DNA of 7,828 nt, from NCBI GenBank assembly GCA_934661135.1, contig CAKUJA010000096.1:1-7828 (forward strand), read 5' to 3'. The position numbers and the translations under genes were made by a program. The notes under the pieces are model-generated. The model was given only the letters and a program-made list of their open reading frames with translations, had not been told where the DNA came from and ran no database searches. Of the stretch, positions 1 through 5,425 are shown one piece after another. The first letter of the stretch is position 1. Each line of letters opens with the position of its first letter. Source of the DNA: an uncultured Oscillospiraceae bacterium. GTDB lineage: Bacteria; Bacillota; Clostridia; Oscillospirales; Oscillospiraceae.

Positions 1-22
1 TCTTTTCGCCCCGCTGCCCGTC

Positions 23-55
23 CAGTTTTTCAAACTTAAAAAGTTTGAAAAACTG
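23..55. repeat. Perfect AT-rich palindrome with 15-bp arms
   Basis: The arms at 23-37 and 41-55 are exact reverse complements (CAGTTTTTCAAACTT against AAGTTTGAAAAACTG), separated by AAA. Neither strand has a T-run just after the hairpin, so it is not a standard intrinsic terminator. It lies downstream of the minus-strand operon and outside any gene I can support. A dispersed intergenic repeat or a weak transcript-end structure are both possible. The inverted repeat is certain; its role is not known. Confidence 0.7.
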
Positions 56-68
56 CTTGATTGAACGC

Positions 69-91
69 GAAGGGGGCGCTTTGCCCCCTTC
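69..91. repeat. GC-rich hairpin with 9-bp arms
   Basis: GAAGGGGGC at 69-77 pairs exactly with GCCCCCTTC at 83-91 around a 5-nt loop. It sits 14 nt from the AT-rich palindrome at 23-55 and about 60 nt from the hairpin at 150-172, so the first 180 bases hold three stem-loops in a row. On the plus strand it is followed by ACTCTTTCC, which is only mildly T-rich. It may act as a transcript-end or RNA-stabilising structure for the minus-strand operon, but this cannot be decided from the sequence. Confidence 0.55.
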
Positions 92-149
92 ACTCTTTCC
101 CCGCTACTCTGTCGCAGAACTGCATTTCATAGTTTCTCGACAGTCTCAG

Positions 150-182
150 CAGGCGCCGCGTCGCGGCGCCTGATTTCTTATT
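150..182. terminator. Candidate bidirectional terminator after the PII-like gene
   Basis: CAGGCGCCGCG at 150-160 and CGCGGCGCCTG at 162-172 are exact inverted repeats. With a realistic loop of CGTCG the stem is 9 bp. On the plus strand it is followed by ATTTCTTATT (173-182), a U-rich tail that would suit a convergent gene coming from the left. On the minus strand the stem begins 5 nt after the stop codon at 180-178 and has an A-rich 5' flank but no U-run after it. It probably marks the 3' end of the minus-strand operon. Termination in that direction would be weak by the usual rules. Confidence 0.45.
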
Positions 183-846
183 CCGCTTCGCGTTCGCGCA
201 ATCCCGCCACCGCCGAAATCGGCAGAGAGAAGCAGATCGCCCCGGCCTTCGTCCCAGGCCCCGCCTTCTGCGAAACCGCGCGCATAATATCCGCCTTCTG
301 GTCGGCATAGGCCACGATGTAGACCACGTCCTTCTCGTCGGCCAGACTCACGCCGAAAAACTGTTCTCCGCGGCTGCGCCCGGTTCCCTTTGCGTGCAGT
401 ACCGTGCCGCCGCCGGCGCCGGCCTCCCGCGCCGCATCCATCACAAAGTCCGAATATCCTTCGTTCAAAATCACCACGATCAGCTCGTGCCCAAATTCCA
501 TCTCCGGCTTCCCTCCTGTCTCCCGTCTGTCCGTCAAATACGCGAGCGTCCTTCCGCCCGCCACACTTTTCAGCGGTACCGCCATCATCACGCCGTGCCC
601 CGGAATGTCAATCTGCATCCGCCGCTTCGCGTTTTTGAAGATCTGCTTCTGCATCTCGCCATCCGCCACCGCGCTGACAATCGCTTTCGGTGTCGCATCC
701 AGTCCGTAGATCGAAAGCGCCTCGCGCGGCGCGGTTCCATGCCCGAGCTTTGTCAGCGTCAGATGCAGTCCCGCCGCCTGGTATAGCTCCGCCATCTCGT
801 CCGCGCGCTCCCGATCCACAACCGCAATGATATAGTAAAGCTCCAT
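178..846 (-). CDS. Tandem PII-like regulatory protein (two PII folds)
   Basis: A predicted cytosolic protein of 222 residues with two PII-like domains in tandem. The first spans about residues 1-98 and includes LGHGTAPREAL (34-44). The second spans about 119-216, with GTVLHAKGTG (147-156), a FFGVS segment (163-167) and FSLPISAVAGL (206-216) typical of the PII-like superfamily. PII proteins are trimeric sensors that bind adenine nucleotides or other small ligands and often control a neighbouring membrane protein. The start is the ATG at 846. GGGAGG (859-854) lies 7 nt upstream of it, while a TTG at 852 would leave only 1 nt. The ATG shares its A with the stop of the upstream membrane-protein gene (TGATG), so the two are probably translationally coupled and act together. 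The T-loop tyrosine and uridylylation context of GlnB/GlnK is not apparent, so a classical nitrogen role should not be assumed. The fold call is firm; ligand and partner are inferred. Confidence 0.85.
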   Translation of the reverse strand: MELYYIIAVVDRERADEMAELYQAAGLHLTLTKLGHGTAPREALSIYGLDATPKAIVSAVADGEMQKQIFKNAKRRMQIDIPGHGVMMAVPLKSVAGGRTLAYLTDRRETGGKPEMEFGHELIVVILNEGYSDFVMDAAREAGAGGGTVLHAKGTGRSRGEQFFGVSLADEKDVVYIVAYADQKADIMRAVSQKAGPGTKAGAICFSLPISAVAGLREREAE

Positions 847-2369
847 CAGCAAGCCTCCCAGAGTTCGATGATCTCGTCGTCGCCAAATTCCAATTCCACC
901 GGTGCCTGCACCGCTCTGCGCGACTTGAGCACATAAATTCCGCCCATCGCCTGCACCGTAATCAGCGGCATCATCGCCACCAGCGCAACCAGTCCGAACG
1001 CATCCGTCATCACGTTGCCGCCGAGCGCACTGCTCGCGCCCATCGCAAACGGCAGCATAAATGTCGCTGTCAGCGGACCCGACGCCACGCCGCCCGAGTC
1101 AAACGCAATTGCCGTAAACGTCCGCGGCACAACGAACGTCAATCCCAGCGCCACGGCATACCCCGGCACCAGGAACCAGAGAATCGATACGCCGGTCAAT
1201 ACCCGCACCATCGCCAGGCCGTTCGCACTCGCCACCGCGACGGACAAGCTCAGTCCCATTGCCTTCGCCGAGATCGCGCCCGCGCTCAGCTCCTCCACCT
1301 GCTGGTTGAGAATGTGGACGGCCGGCTCCGCATCGATGATGAACCAACCCATCACCATCGCCAGCGGAATCAGCAGCCACCGCTGCCATCCCATGCCCAT
1401 CGCCGCGCCGAGCACCGACCCGAGCGGCGAAAAGCCGACGTTCACGCCCGTCAAAAACAGCACCAGACCGACATAGGTATACCCAATGCCGATCAGAATC
1501 TTCAGCAGCGGCCACTTGTGCAGCCGCAGCGAAACAACCTGAAAAATCAGAAAACACACCGCAATCGGCGCCAGCGCTACCGCAACCTCCAGCAGCATCC
1601 CCGGAATTGCCTTCCAATAGCTGCGCCCGATCGCCACAGTGCTCTCCGCCGCAATCGCCGCCGTCTGTGCCGCCGTGCTCTCACCGCCCGGATAGCAGAA
1701 GCTCAAAATCATCACGGCCAGGATCGGCCCGATCGAGCAGAGCGCCACCAAGCCGAAGCTGTCCGCCTTCGCGTTTTCGTCGCTGCGGATCGACGCCACG
1801 CCGACGCCCAGCGCCATGATAAATGGCACCGTCATCGGCCCTGTCGTCACGCCGCCTGAGTCAAACGCGATTGACAGCATATTCCGATCCATCAGCGCCG
1901 CGCCCGTAAACACCAGCGCATAGCACCCCAGCAGCAGCCACCGCAGCGAGACCGAAAGCAAAATGCGCACCATGCAGAGCATCAAAAACAGTCCCACGCC
2001 GACAGACACCGTCAGCACCAGTACCGTCTTGTCAATCTGCGGCACATTCCCGGCCAATACCTGCAAGTCGGGTTCCGCCATCGTCACAGCCACGCCCAGC
2101 AGAAAGCTGATCGCCAAAATCCTGCCGAGCTTCCGGCTCTTTGTCATCTTCGCGCCGATCAGACTGCCAATGCGCGTCATCGAAAGCTCCGCGCCCAGCG
2201 TGAACAGGCCCATTCCCACAATCAACATCAGCGACCCGATCAAAAACGCCAGCATCAGTCCCGATTCCACCGGCACCGCCAGCAGACAGACCGCCAGTAC
2301 AATCGCCGTCACCGGCAGCACCGACGCCGCCGCTTCCTTCCATTTTTCCAACAAGTGTTTTCTGTGCAT
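846..2369 (-). CDS. DUF1538 family multi-pass membrane protein, probable transporter
   Basis: An integral membrane protein of 507 residues, mostly hydrophobic helices, recognised as DUF1538. It is an internal duplication: LFTLGAELSMTRIGSLIGA (55-73) matches LFLTGVNVGFSPLGSVLGA (304-322); AEPDLQVL (99-106) matches AEPAVHIL (348-355); IAFDSGGVTTGP (167-178) matches IAFDSGGVASGP (421-432); ADSFGLVAL (202-210) matches TDAFGLVAL (455-463). A repeat-built polytopic protein with conserved acidic (AEP, FDSGG) and small residues inside membrane segments resembles secondary transporters, but no substrate is known to me. A hydrophilic loop follows residue 228, and the C-terminal 25 residues are acidic. 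The ATG at 2369 has GAGGG (2379-2375) 5 nt upstream. It is the first gene of a two-gene unit with the PII-like gene, suggesting that the PII-like trimer gates it. The family call is strong; transport function is inferred. Confidence 0.85.
   Translation of the reverse strand: MHRKHLLEKWKEAAASVLPVTAIVLAVCLLAVPVESGLMLAFLIGSLMLIVGMGLFTLGAELSMTRIGSLIGAKMTKSRKLGRILAISFLLGVAVTMAEPDLQVLAGNVPQIDKTVLVLTVSVGVGLFLMLCMVRILLSVSLRWLLLGCYALVFTGAALMDRNMLSIAFDSGGVTTGPMTVPFIMALGVGVASIRSDENAKADSFGLVALCSIGPILAVMILSFCYPGGESTAAQTAAIAAESTVAIGRSYWKAIPGMLLEVAVALAPIAVCFLIFQVVSLRLHKWPLLKILIGIGYTYVGLVLFLTGVNVGFSPLGSVLGAAMGMGWQRWLLIPLAMVMGWFIIDAEPAVHILNQQVEELSAGAISAKAMGLSLSVAVASANGLAMVRVLTGVSILWFLVPGYAVALGLTFVVPRTFTAIAFDSGGVASGPLTATFMLPFAMGASSALGGNVMTDAFGLVALVAMMPLITVQAMGGIYVLKSRRAVQAPVELEFGDDEIIELWEAC
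854..859 (-). promoter_or_regulatory. Ribosome binding site that fixes the PII-like start
   Basis: GGGAGG on the minus strand lies inside the last codons of the DUF1538 gene, 7 nt before the ATG at 846. This spacing favours ATG 846 over the in-frame TTG at 852, which is 1 nt from the site. Confidence 0.75.
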
Positions 2370-2400
2370 TCAATCCCTCATTTTTCTGATTTTGCTTTTT

Positions 2401-2429
2401 AGTTTACCAGAAAACCCGAATCTTGGCAA
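2401..2429 (-). promoter_or_regulatory. Sigma-A type promoter for the DUF1538/PII-like operon
   Basis: On the minus strand, TTGCCA (2429-2424) and TAAACT (2406-2401) are separated by exactly 17 nt. A TG dinucleotide sits one base before the -10 box (extended -10). Transcription would begin near 2394, giving a leader of about 25 nt before the start codon at 2369. Confidence 0.65.
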
Positions 2430-2609
2430 GTTAAGAAACCATCCCCGCCCGTTTCTACCGTTTCCTCTGCACTCAAGGATACGCTTTTTTGAACCCGCTC
2501 TTTTCTTTCTCTGCCAGAAAGCTTTGCACCCCCCAAAAACGTCCTCTTTTTTTGCTGAATCAGACAGCATTTGCACAAATCTGCATGAAAAACCTGTGCA
2601 AAAAACCAA
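2430..2609. other. Divergent intergenic spacer with a TTTGCACA inverted repeat
   Basis: These 180 bases separate the two divergent promoters and hold no gene I can support. TTTGCACA (2570-2577) and TGTGCAAA (2595-2602) form an 8-bp inverted repeat with a 17-nt spacer, ending 7 nt before the plus-strand -35 box. A third copy of the core, TTTGCAC, is at 2523-2529. A-runs at 2588-2592 and 2600-2606 could act as an UP element. An operator for a regulator of either promoter is possible but unproven. Confidence 0.4.
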
Positions 2610-2638
2610 TCGACAACTGATTTTGAATATGCTAGAAT
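2610..2638 (+). promoter_or_regulatory. Sigma-A type promoter for the lysine operon
   Basis: TCGACA (2610-2615) matches the -35 consensus at 5 of 6 positions. TAGAAT (2633-2638) matches the -10 at 5 of 6, with a 17-nt spacer and an extended -10 TG at 2630-2631. Transcription should start near 2645, about 40 nt before the lysine aptamer. A-rich DNA lies just upstream of the -35. Confidence 0.75.
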
Positions 2639-2649
2639 ACAGATAAGAT

Positions 2650-2669
2650 AACGTAATGTTGATTACGTT
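2650..2669 (+). other. 5' leader hairpin just after the lysine-operon promoter
   Basis: AACGTAAT (2650-2657) and ATTACGTT (2662-2669) are perfect 8-bp arms around GTTG. The stem would lie within about 5-10 nt of the predicted 5' end of the transcript and is separate from the aptamer. It could protect the leader RNA from 5' decay, or as DNA it could be an operator overlapping the start site. No U-run follows it, so it is not a terminator. Confidence 0.5.
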
Positions 2670-2684
2670 CCAAAATTGAAGATT

Positions 2685-2869
2685 GCAGTTAACGATAGAG
2701 GCGCAGTTATCAAGAGTAGCCGCGGTGGAAAGACGTTCGCAGCGTCGTTGCCGCCGGTCAAAGGGGTCGCTGCCGAAGTGGAACGTGCGAGGTTCCGCTG
2801 GGCAAACGGAGAACATCCGTTTGACTGTCGCATTTGCGGAGTGCTTGCGGAGTGCTATGGTTTAATTGC
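2685..2869 (+). promoter_or_regulatory. Lysine riboswitch (L box) aptamer
   Basis: This RNA element binds lysine and controls the downstream operon. P1 pairs GCAGTTAA (2685-2692) with TTAATTGC (2862-2869), continuing through ATAG (2695-2698) with CTAT (2855-2858). Next come the hallmark GATAGAGG (2694-2701) and CAAGAGTA (2711-2718) segments. The P2 tip GACG/CGTC (2732-2735/2743-2746) presents a loop whose TCGCA (2737-2741) is complementary to TGCGA (2786-2790) in the P3 loop, giving the family's L2-L3 kissing contact. P3 is 2778-2784/2792-2798, after the conserved GCCGAAG (2772-2778). P4 is a perfect 8-bp stem, 2803-2810/2816-2823. P5 and the conserved GGAG-GCTAT junction follow, but here TTGCGGAGTGC occurs twice in tandem (2834-2844, 2845-2855). 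Only the second copy leaves CTAT placed to close P1. The position before dapA and the terminator downstream indicate lysine-induced early termination. Confidence 0.96.
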
Positions 2870-2923
2870 GGGTTTCTGCGGCCCGTGCGGCTGTTCAGAA
2901 CAATCCGGAGTTTCACAGCCAAT
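2865..2923 (+). promoter_or_regulatory. Possible antiterminator of the lysine riboswitch
   Basis: GGCTGT (2889-2894) is complementary to ACAGCC (2915-2920), the 5' arm of the terminator. ATT (2865-2867), part of the 3' strand of P1, can extend this pairing to AAT (2921-2923), with CGGG/CCCG (2869-2872/2882-2885) folding as an inserted hairpin. This would exclude both P1 and the terminator, as expected of the lysine-free state. The pairing is read by eye, not energy-minimised. Confidence 0.45.
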
Positions 2924-2945
2924 GCAGCGCGCATTGGCTGTTTTT
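2915..2945 (+). terminator. Intrinsic terminator of the lysine riboswitch
   Basis: ACAGCCAATGC (2915-2925) pairs perfectly with GCATTGGCTGT (2931-2941) around AGCGC, and the stem runs directly into TTTTT (2941-2945). It lies after the aptamer and 40 nt before the dapA start, the usual layout for an L-box attenuator. With lysine bound, transcription should end here and the dap operon stay off. Confidence 0.93.
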
Positions 2946-2985
2946 ATGTCTGCTGACTGCAATAAATCTGAAAGGAGTCCTTCTT

Positions 2986-3876
2986 ATGACAGCAAATCCC
3001 ATTTTCCGCGGTGTCGCCACCGCCCTCATCACCCCCCTCACCGAGTCCGGCATCGACTACGCCTCCTTTGCCCGCGTCATCGACTGGCAGATCGCCGAGG
3101 GCGTGCAGGCGCTCGTCATTGCAGGCACCACCGGCGAGGGCTCCACGCTCACCGACGCTGAGCACCGCGAAGCCGTCCGCTTCGCCGTCGAGCACACCGC
3201 CGGCCGCATCCCCGTCATCGCCGGCACCGGCTCCAACGACACGGCCTATGCCCTGGAGCTGACGAAGTATTGCTGCGAGGTCGGTGCCGATGCCATGCTC
3301 GTCGTCACGCCCTACTATAATAAAGCCACACAGAACGGCCTGATCCAGATGTATACCAAAATTGCCGATGTCTCCACCAAGCCGCTCATTCTCTATAACG
3401 TCCCCTCCCGCACCGGCGTCAACATCACCCCGGCCACCTGCGCCGTCCTCGCCGATCACCCGATGATCTCCGGCATCAAGGAGGCCAGCGGCAACATCTC
3501 TCAGATCGTCGAAATCGCCTCTCTCGTCGAGGGCAAAATGGACATCTATTCCGGCAACGACGATCAGATCACGCCGATTCTCTCCATGGGCGGCGCCGGT
3601 GTCATCTCCGTGCTCTCCAACGTCCTGCCCGCCAAGACCGTTGAGCTATGCAATCGCTTCTTCCGCGGCGACGTCGCCGGCAGCGCCGCGCTCCAGTGTG
3701 AGCTGCTCCCGCTGATCCACGCGCTGTTCTCCGAGGTCAACCCGATCCCGGTCAAGGCAGCCATGGCTGCCATGGGCTTCTGCGAGGATTACCTCCGTCT
3801 CCCCCTGACCACGATGGAGCCTGCGCACCGCGCCGTTCTGCTGGACTGCCTGCGCGCGCAGGGCGTGAACTGCTGA
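2986..3876 (+). CDS. dapA: 4-hydroxy-tetrahydrodipicolinate synthase
   Basis: Condenses pyruvate and L-aspartate-4-semialdehyde, the first committed step toward DAP and lysine, in the cytosol. The protein has 296 residues, normal for this class I aldolase TIM barrel. GTTGE (48-52) supplies the Thr pair of the catalytic triad. TPYYNK (108-113) carries the tyrosine that reaches into the neighbouring subunit. LYNVPSRTG (136-144) holds catalytic Tyr137 and substrate-binding Arg142. GIKEASG (163-169) contains the Schiff-base Lys165. The ATG at 2986 follows AAAGGAG (2971-2977) with 8 nt spacing; upstream in-frame starts would lie within the riboswitch. Compared with E. coli DapA as I recall it, the lysine feedback residues His53 and Glu84 are Asp57 and Tyr88 here, while His56 and Asn80 are kept. 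Allosteric inhibition may therefore be weak and control left to the leader RNA. First gene of the operon, 10 nt before dapB. Confidence 0.97.
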   Translation: MTANPIFRGVATALITPLTESGIDYASFARVIDWQIAEGVQALVIAGTTGEGSTLTDAEHREAVRFAVEHTAGRIPVIAGTGSNDTAYALELTKYCCEVGADAMLVVTPYYNKATQNGLIQMYTKIADVSTKPLILYNVPSRTGVNITPATCAVLADHPMISGIKEASGNISQIVEIASLVEGKMDIYSGNDDQITPILSMGGAGVISVLSNVLPAKTVELCNRFFRGDVAGSAALQCELLPLIHALFSEVNPIPVKAAMAAMGFCEDYLRLPLTTMEPAHRAVLLDCLRAQGVNC

Positions 3877-3886
3877 GGTGCCGCAA

Positions 3887-4726
3887 ATGAATCTGATTGT
3901 CCACGGCGCCTCCGGCCATATGGGGCGGCTGCTCTGCGACCTCGCCGAGCAGCAGGGTCATACCATTATTGCAAAGGTCGCTGCTGATTTTCCGGAAGCT
4001 CCCATCCCAAGCGTGCCGCAGTCCTCTGCCGCTTCCCTGCCGCAGCCTGCCGCGGCTGCCGCAACCGCCGCGCCCACCCCTGCCGCAGTCGTTTGCCGCA
4101 AATTTGCCGCAATTCCTGCCGCAAATCTTGCTGCGGCAGACTGCGTCATCGACTTCTCCAACCATTCCGCAACTGGCGAACTTTTGTCCTTCTGCGTCGC
4201 ACAAAAGCTCCCGCTCGTTCTTGCCACAACCGGCCAGACTGACGAGGAAAAAGTTGCAATTTCAAACGCCGCACAGGAAATCCCCCTGTTTTTCTCCGCA
4301 AATATGTCCGTCGGTATCGCTGTCCTGGCCGACCTTGCGCAGCGCGCCGCGGCCGCATTTCCGGCTGCCGACATCGAGATCGTCGAGACCCACCACAACC
4401 GCAAGCTCGACGTTCCCAGCGGCACCGCGCTGCTGCTTGCAAAAAAGATTCAAAATGTCCGAAATAATTCAGTTTTACTCGTAGGACGGCATGAAAACGG
4501 CAAAAGAACGCCGCAGGAAATTGGAATTCATTCGCTCCGACTCGGCAATGAAGTCGGCACGCACGAGATTCTGATCTCCACCGGCAATGAAACCCTGACC
4601 CTCACCCATAAGGCCGAAAGCCGCGCCCTGTTTGCCGACGGCGCACTCCGTGCCGCCCTCTGGCTCTGTGGCAAGCCGGCCGGCCTGTATAATATGCAGG
4701 ATTTAATGGAAGGAAATACAATATGA
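3887..4726 (+). CDS. dapB: 4-hydroxy-tetrahydrodipicolinate reductase with an Ala/Pro-rich insertion
   Basis: NAD(P)H-dependent reduction of the DapA product to tetrahydrodipicolinate. The 279 residues begin with a Rossmann motif, GASGHMGR (7-14). CVIDFS (86-91), ATTG (113-116) and FSANMS (136-141) follow. The signature ETHHNRKLDVPSGTAL (167-182) contains the catalytic His169-His170 pair, Lys173 and the substrate-binding Ser-Gly-Thr. IHSLRLGNEVGTHE (214-227) matches the C-terminal signature. The ATG at 3887 has GAGGTG (3875-3880) 6 nt upstream; a GTG at 3878 lies inside that site and is unlikely. Family members are usually about 250 residues; the extra length is a low-complexity segment at about residues 36-82, between the second strand and the VIDFS strand, made almost only of Ala, Pro, Ser and Thr. 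All catalytic motifs remain, so the enzyme is probably active. An AT-richer patch covers about 4438-4535. It overlaps dapH by 4 nt (ATGA). Confidence 0.95.
   Translation: MNLIVHGASGHMGRLLCDLAEQQGHTIIAKVAADFPEAPIPSVPQSSAASLPQPAAAAATAAPTPAAVVCRKFAAIPAANLAAADCVIDFSNHSATGELLSFCVAQKLPLVLATTGQTDEEKVAISNAAQEIPLFFSANMSVGIAVLADLAQRAAAAFPAADIEIVETHHNRKLDVPSGTALLLAKKIQNVRNNSVLLVGRHENGKRTPQEIGIHSLRLGNEVGTHEILISTGNETLTLTHKAESRALFADGALRAALWLCGKPAGLYNMQDLMEGNTI
4014..4122 (+). repeat. TGCCGC microrepeat cluster within dapB
   Basis: The hexamer TGCCGC occurs nine times in 109 bases, starting at 4014, 4027, 4038, 4048, 4057, 4081, 4094, 4105 and 4117, mostly 9-13 nt apart, with its reverse complement at 4133. 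It encodes the Ala/Pro-rich insertion of DapB. The irregular spacing and varied flanks suggest an old, degenerate expansion rather than a clean tandem array. Confidence 0.7.
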
Positions 4727-5415
4727 ACGCACAGGAAATCATTCGCTATATCTCGGAATCCAAGAAAAAAACCCCTGTAAAAATCTATCTCAAGTCGAAA
4801 AAAGCGATTGACTTCGGCGCCGCAAAGGTCTTTGGCGCAGGCGATCAAATCGTCTTTGGCGACTGGGAGGAGCTCCGTCCCATCCTCGAATCTAATCAGG
4901 AAGTCATTGAAGATCTTGTCATCGAAAACGACTGCCGCAACAGCGCCATTCCTCTGCTCGACCTGAAAAATCTCCCCGCGCGCATCGAACCGGGCGCAAT
5001 CATCCGGGAACAGGTCGAAATCGGCAAAAATGCCGTCATTTTGATGGGTGCGGTCATCAATATCGGCGCAGTCATCGGTGACGGCAGCATGATCGACATG
5101 GGTGCGATCCTCGGCGGCCGCGCAATCGTCGGCAAGAACTGTCACATCGGCGCCGGCGCGGTGCTCGCGGGCGTTGTAGAGCCAGCGTCGGCCACCCCGG
5201 TTATCGTTGAGGACGGTGTCCTGATCGGCGCAAATGCCGTCGTTCTGGAGGGCATCCACGTCGGCAAAAATGCGGTGATTGCCGCCGGCGCCATCGTCAC
5301 GGAGGATGTGCCGGAGGGGATGGTCGTCGCCGGCTGCCCCGCACGCGTCATCAAAGCAAAGGATGAGAAAACCACGATGAAAACCGCGCTGGAAGCCGGT
5401 CTCCGAACAATTTGA
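4723..5415 (+). CDS. dapH: Tetrahydrodipicolinate N-acetyltransferase
   Basis: Transfers acetyl from acetyl-CoA to tetrahydrodipicolinate, giving N-acetyl-2-amino-6-oxopimelate, and commits the pathway to the acetylase branch. The 230 residues fit DapH of Bacillus (about 236). The N-terminal helical/mixed domain (1-85) is followed by a left-handed beta-helix of hexapeptide repeats (about 87-200). The DapH-characteristic stretches are ARIEPGAIIR (86-95), MGAVINIGAVIG (108-119), IDMGAILGGRA (124-134) and GKNCHIGAGAVLAGV (137-151), including His141 in the active-site region. This pattern separates it from the succinyl-type DapD of proteobacteria. The ATG at 4723 overlaps the dapB stop (ATGA) and has AAGGA about 8 nt upstream, so translation is probably coupled. 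A PatA-type aminotransferase in the same operon supports the acetyl route. Confidence 0.95.
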   Translation: MNAQEIIRYISESKKKTPVKIYLKSKKAIDFGAAKVFGAGDQIVFGDWEELRPILESNQEVIEDLVIENDCRNSAIPLLDLKNLPARIEPGAIIREQVEIGKNAVILMGAVINIGAVIGDGSMIDMGAILGGRAIVGKNCHIGAGAVLAGVVEPASATPVIVEDGVLIGANAVVLEGIHVGKNAVIAAGAIVTEDVPEGMVVAGCPARVIKAKDEKTTMKTALEAGLRTI

Positions 5416-5425
5416 GGGCAAACAG

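Noticed and set aside
2370..2381. A three-codon minus-strand frame (ATG AGG GAT TGA) ending just before the DUF1538 start
   Set aside because: It is too short to judge, overlaps the ribosome binding site, and is most simply a chance occurrence.
2535..2555. A T-rich run near CCTCTTTTTTTGC that could suggest a terminator
   Set aside because: No adequate stem precedes the T-run on the plus strand, and there is no plus-strand gene upstream for it to terminate.
1963..2646. A 227-codon plus-strand frame running through the start of the DUF1538 gene and the divergent spacer
   Set aside because: It overlaps the N-terminal half of a strongly supported membrane protein in antisense, crosses both promoters, and its product is low-complexity.
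2676..3161. Plus-strand open frames across the lysine leader and the dapA start (2676-3161, 2683-2865, and an upstream extension of dapA from 2866)
   Set aside because: The DNA is accounted for by a riboswitch and terminator, and the dapA ATG at 2986 has an excellent ribosome site. The frames have no recognisable product and none appears to be a lysine-rich leader peptide.
4438..4535. An AT-rich patch in dapB as a sign of recombination or insertion
   Set aside because: The frame is unbroken, the encoded Lys/Asn-rich segment lies in a region where DapB length varies, and the conserved GKR-EIGIHSLR motif follows in place. Composition alone is not enough.
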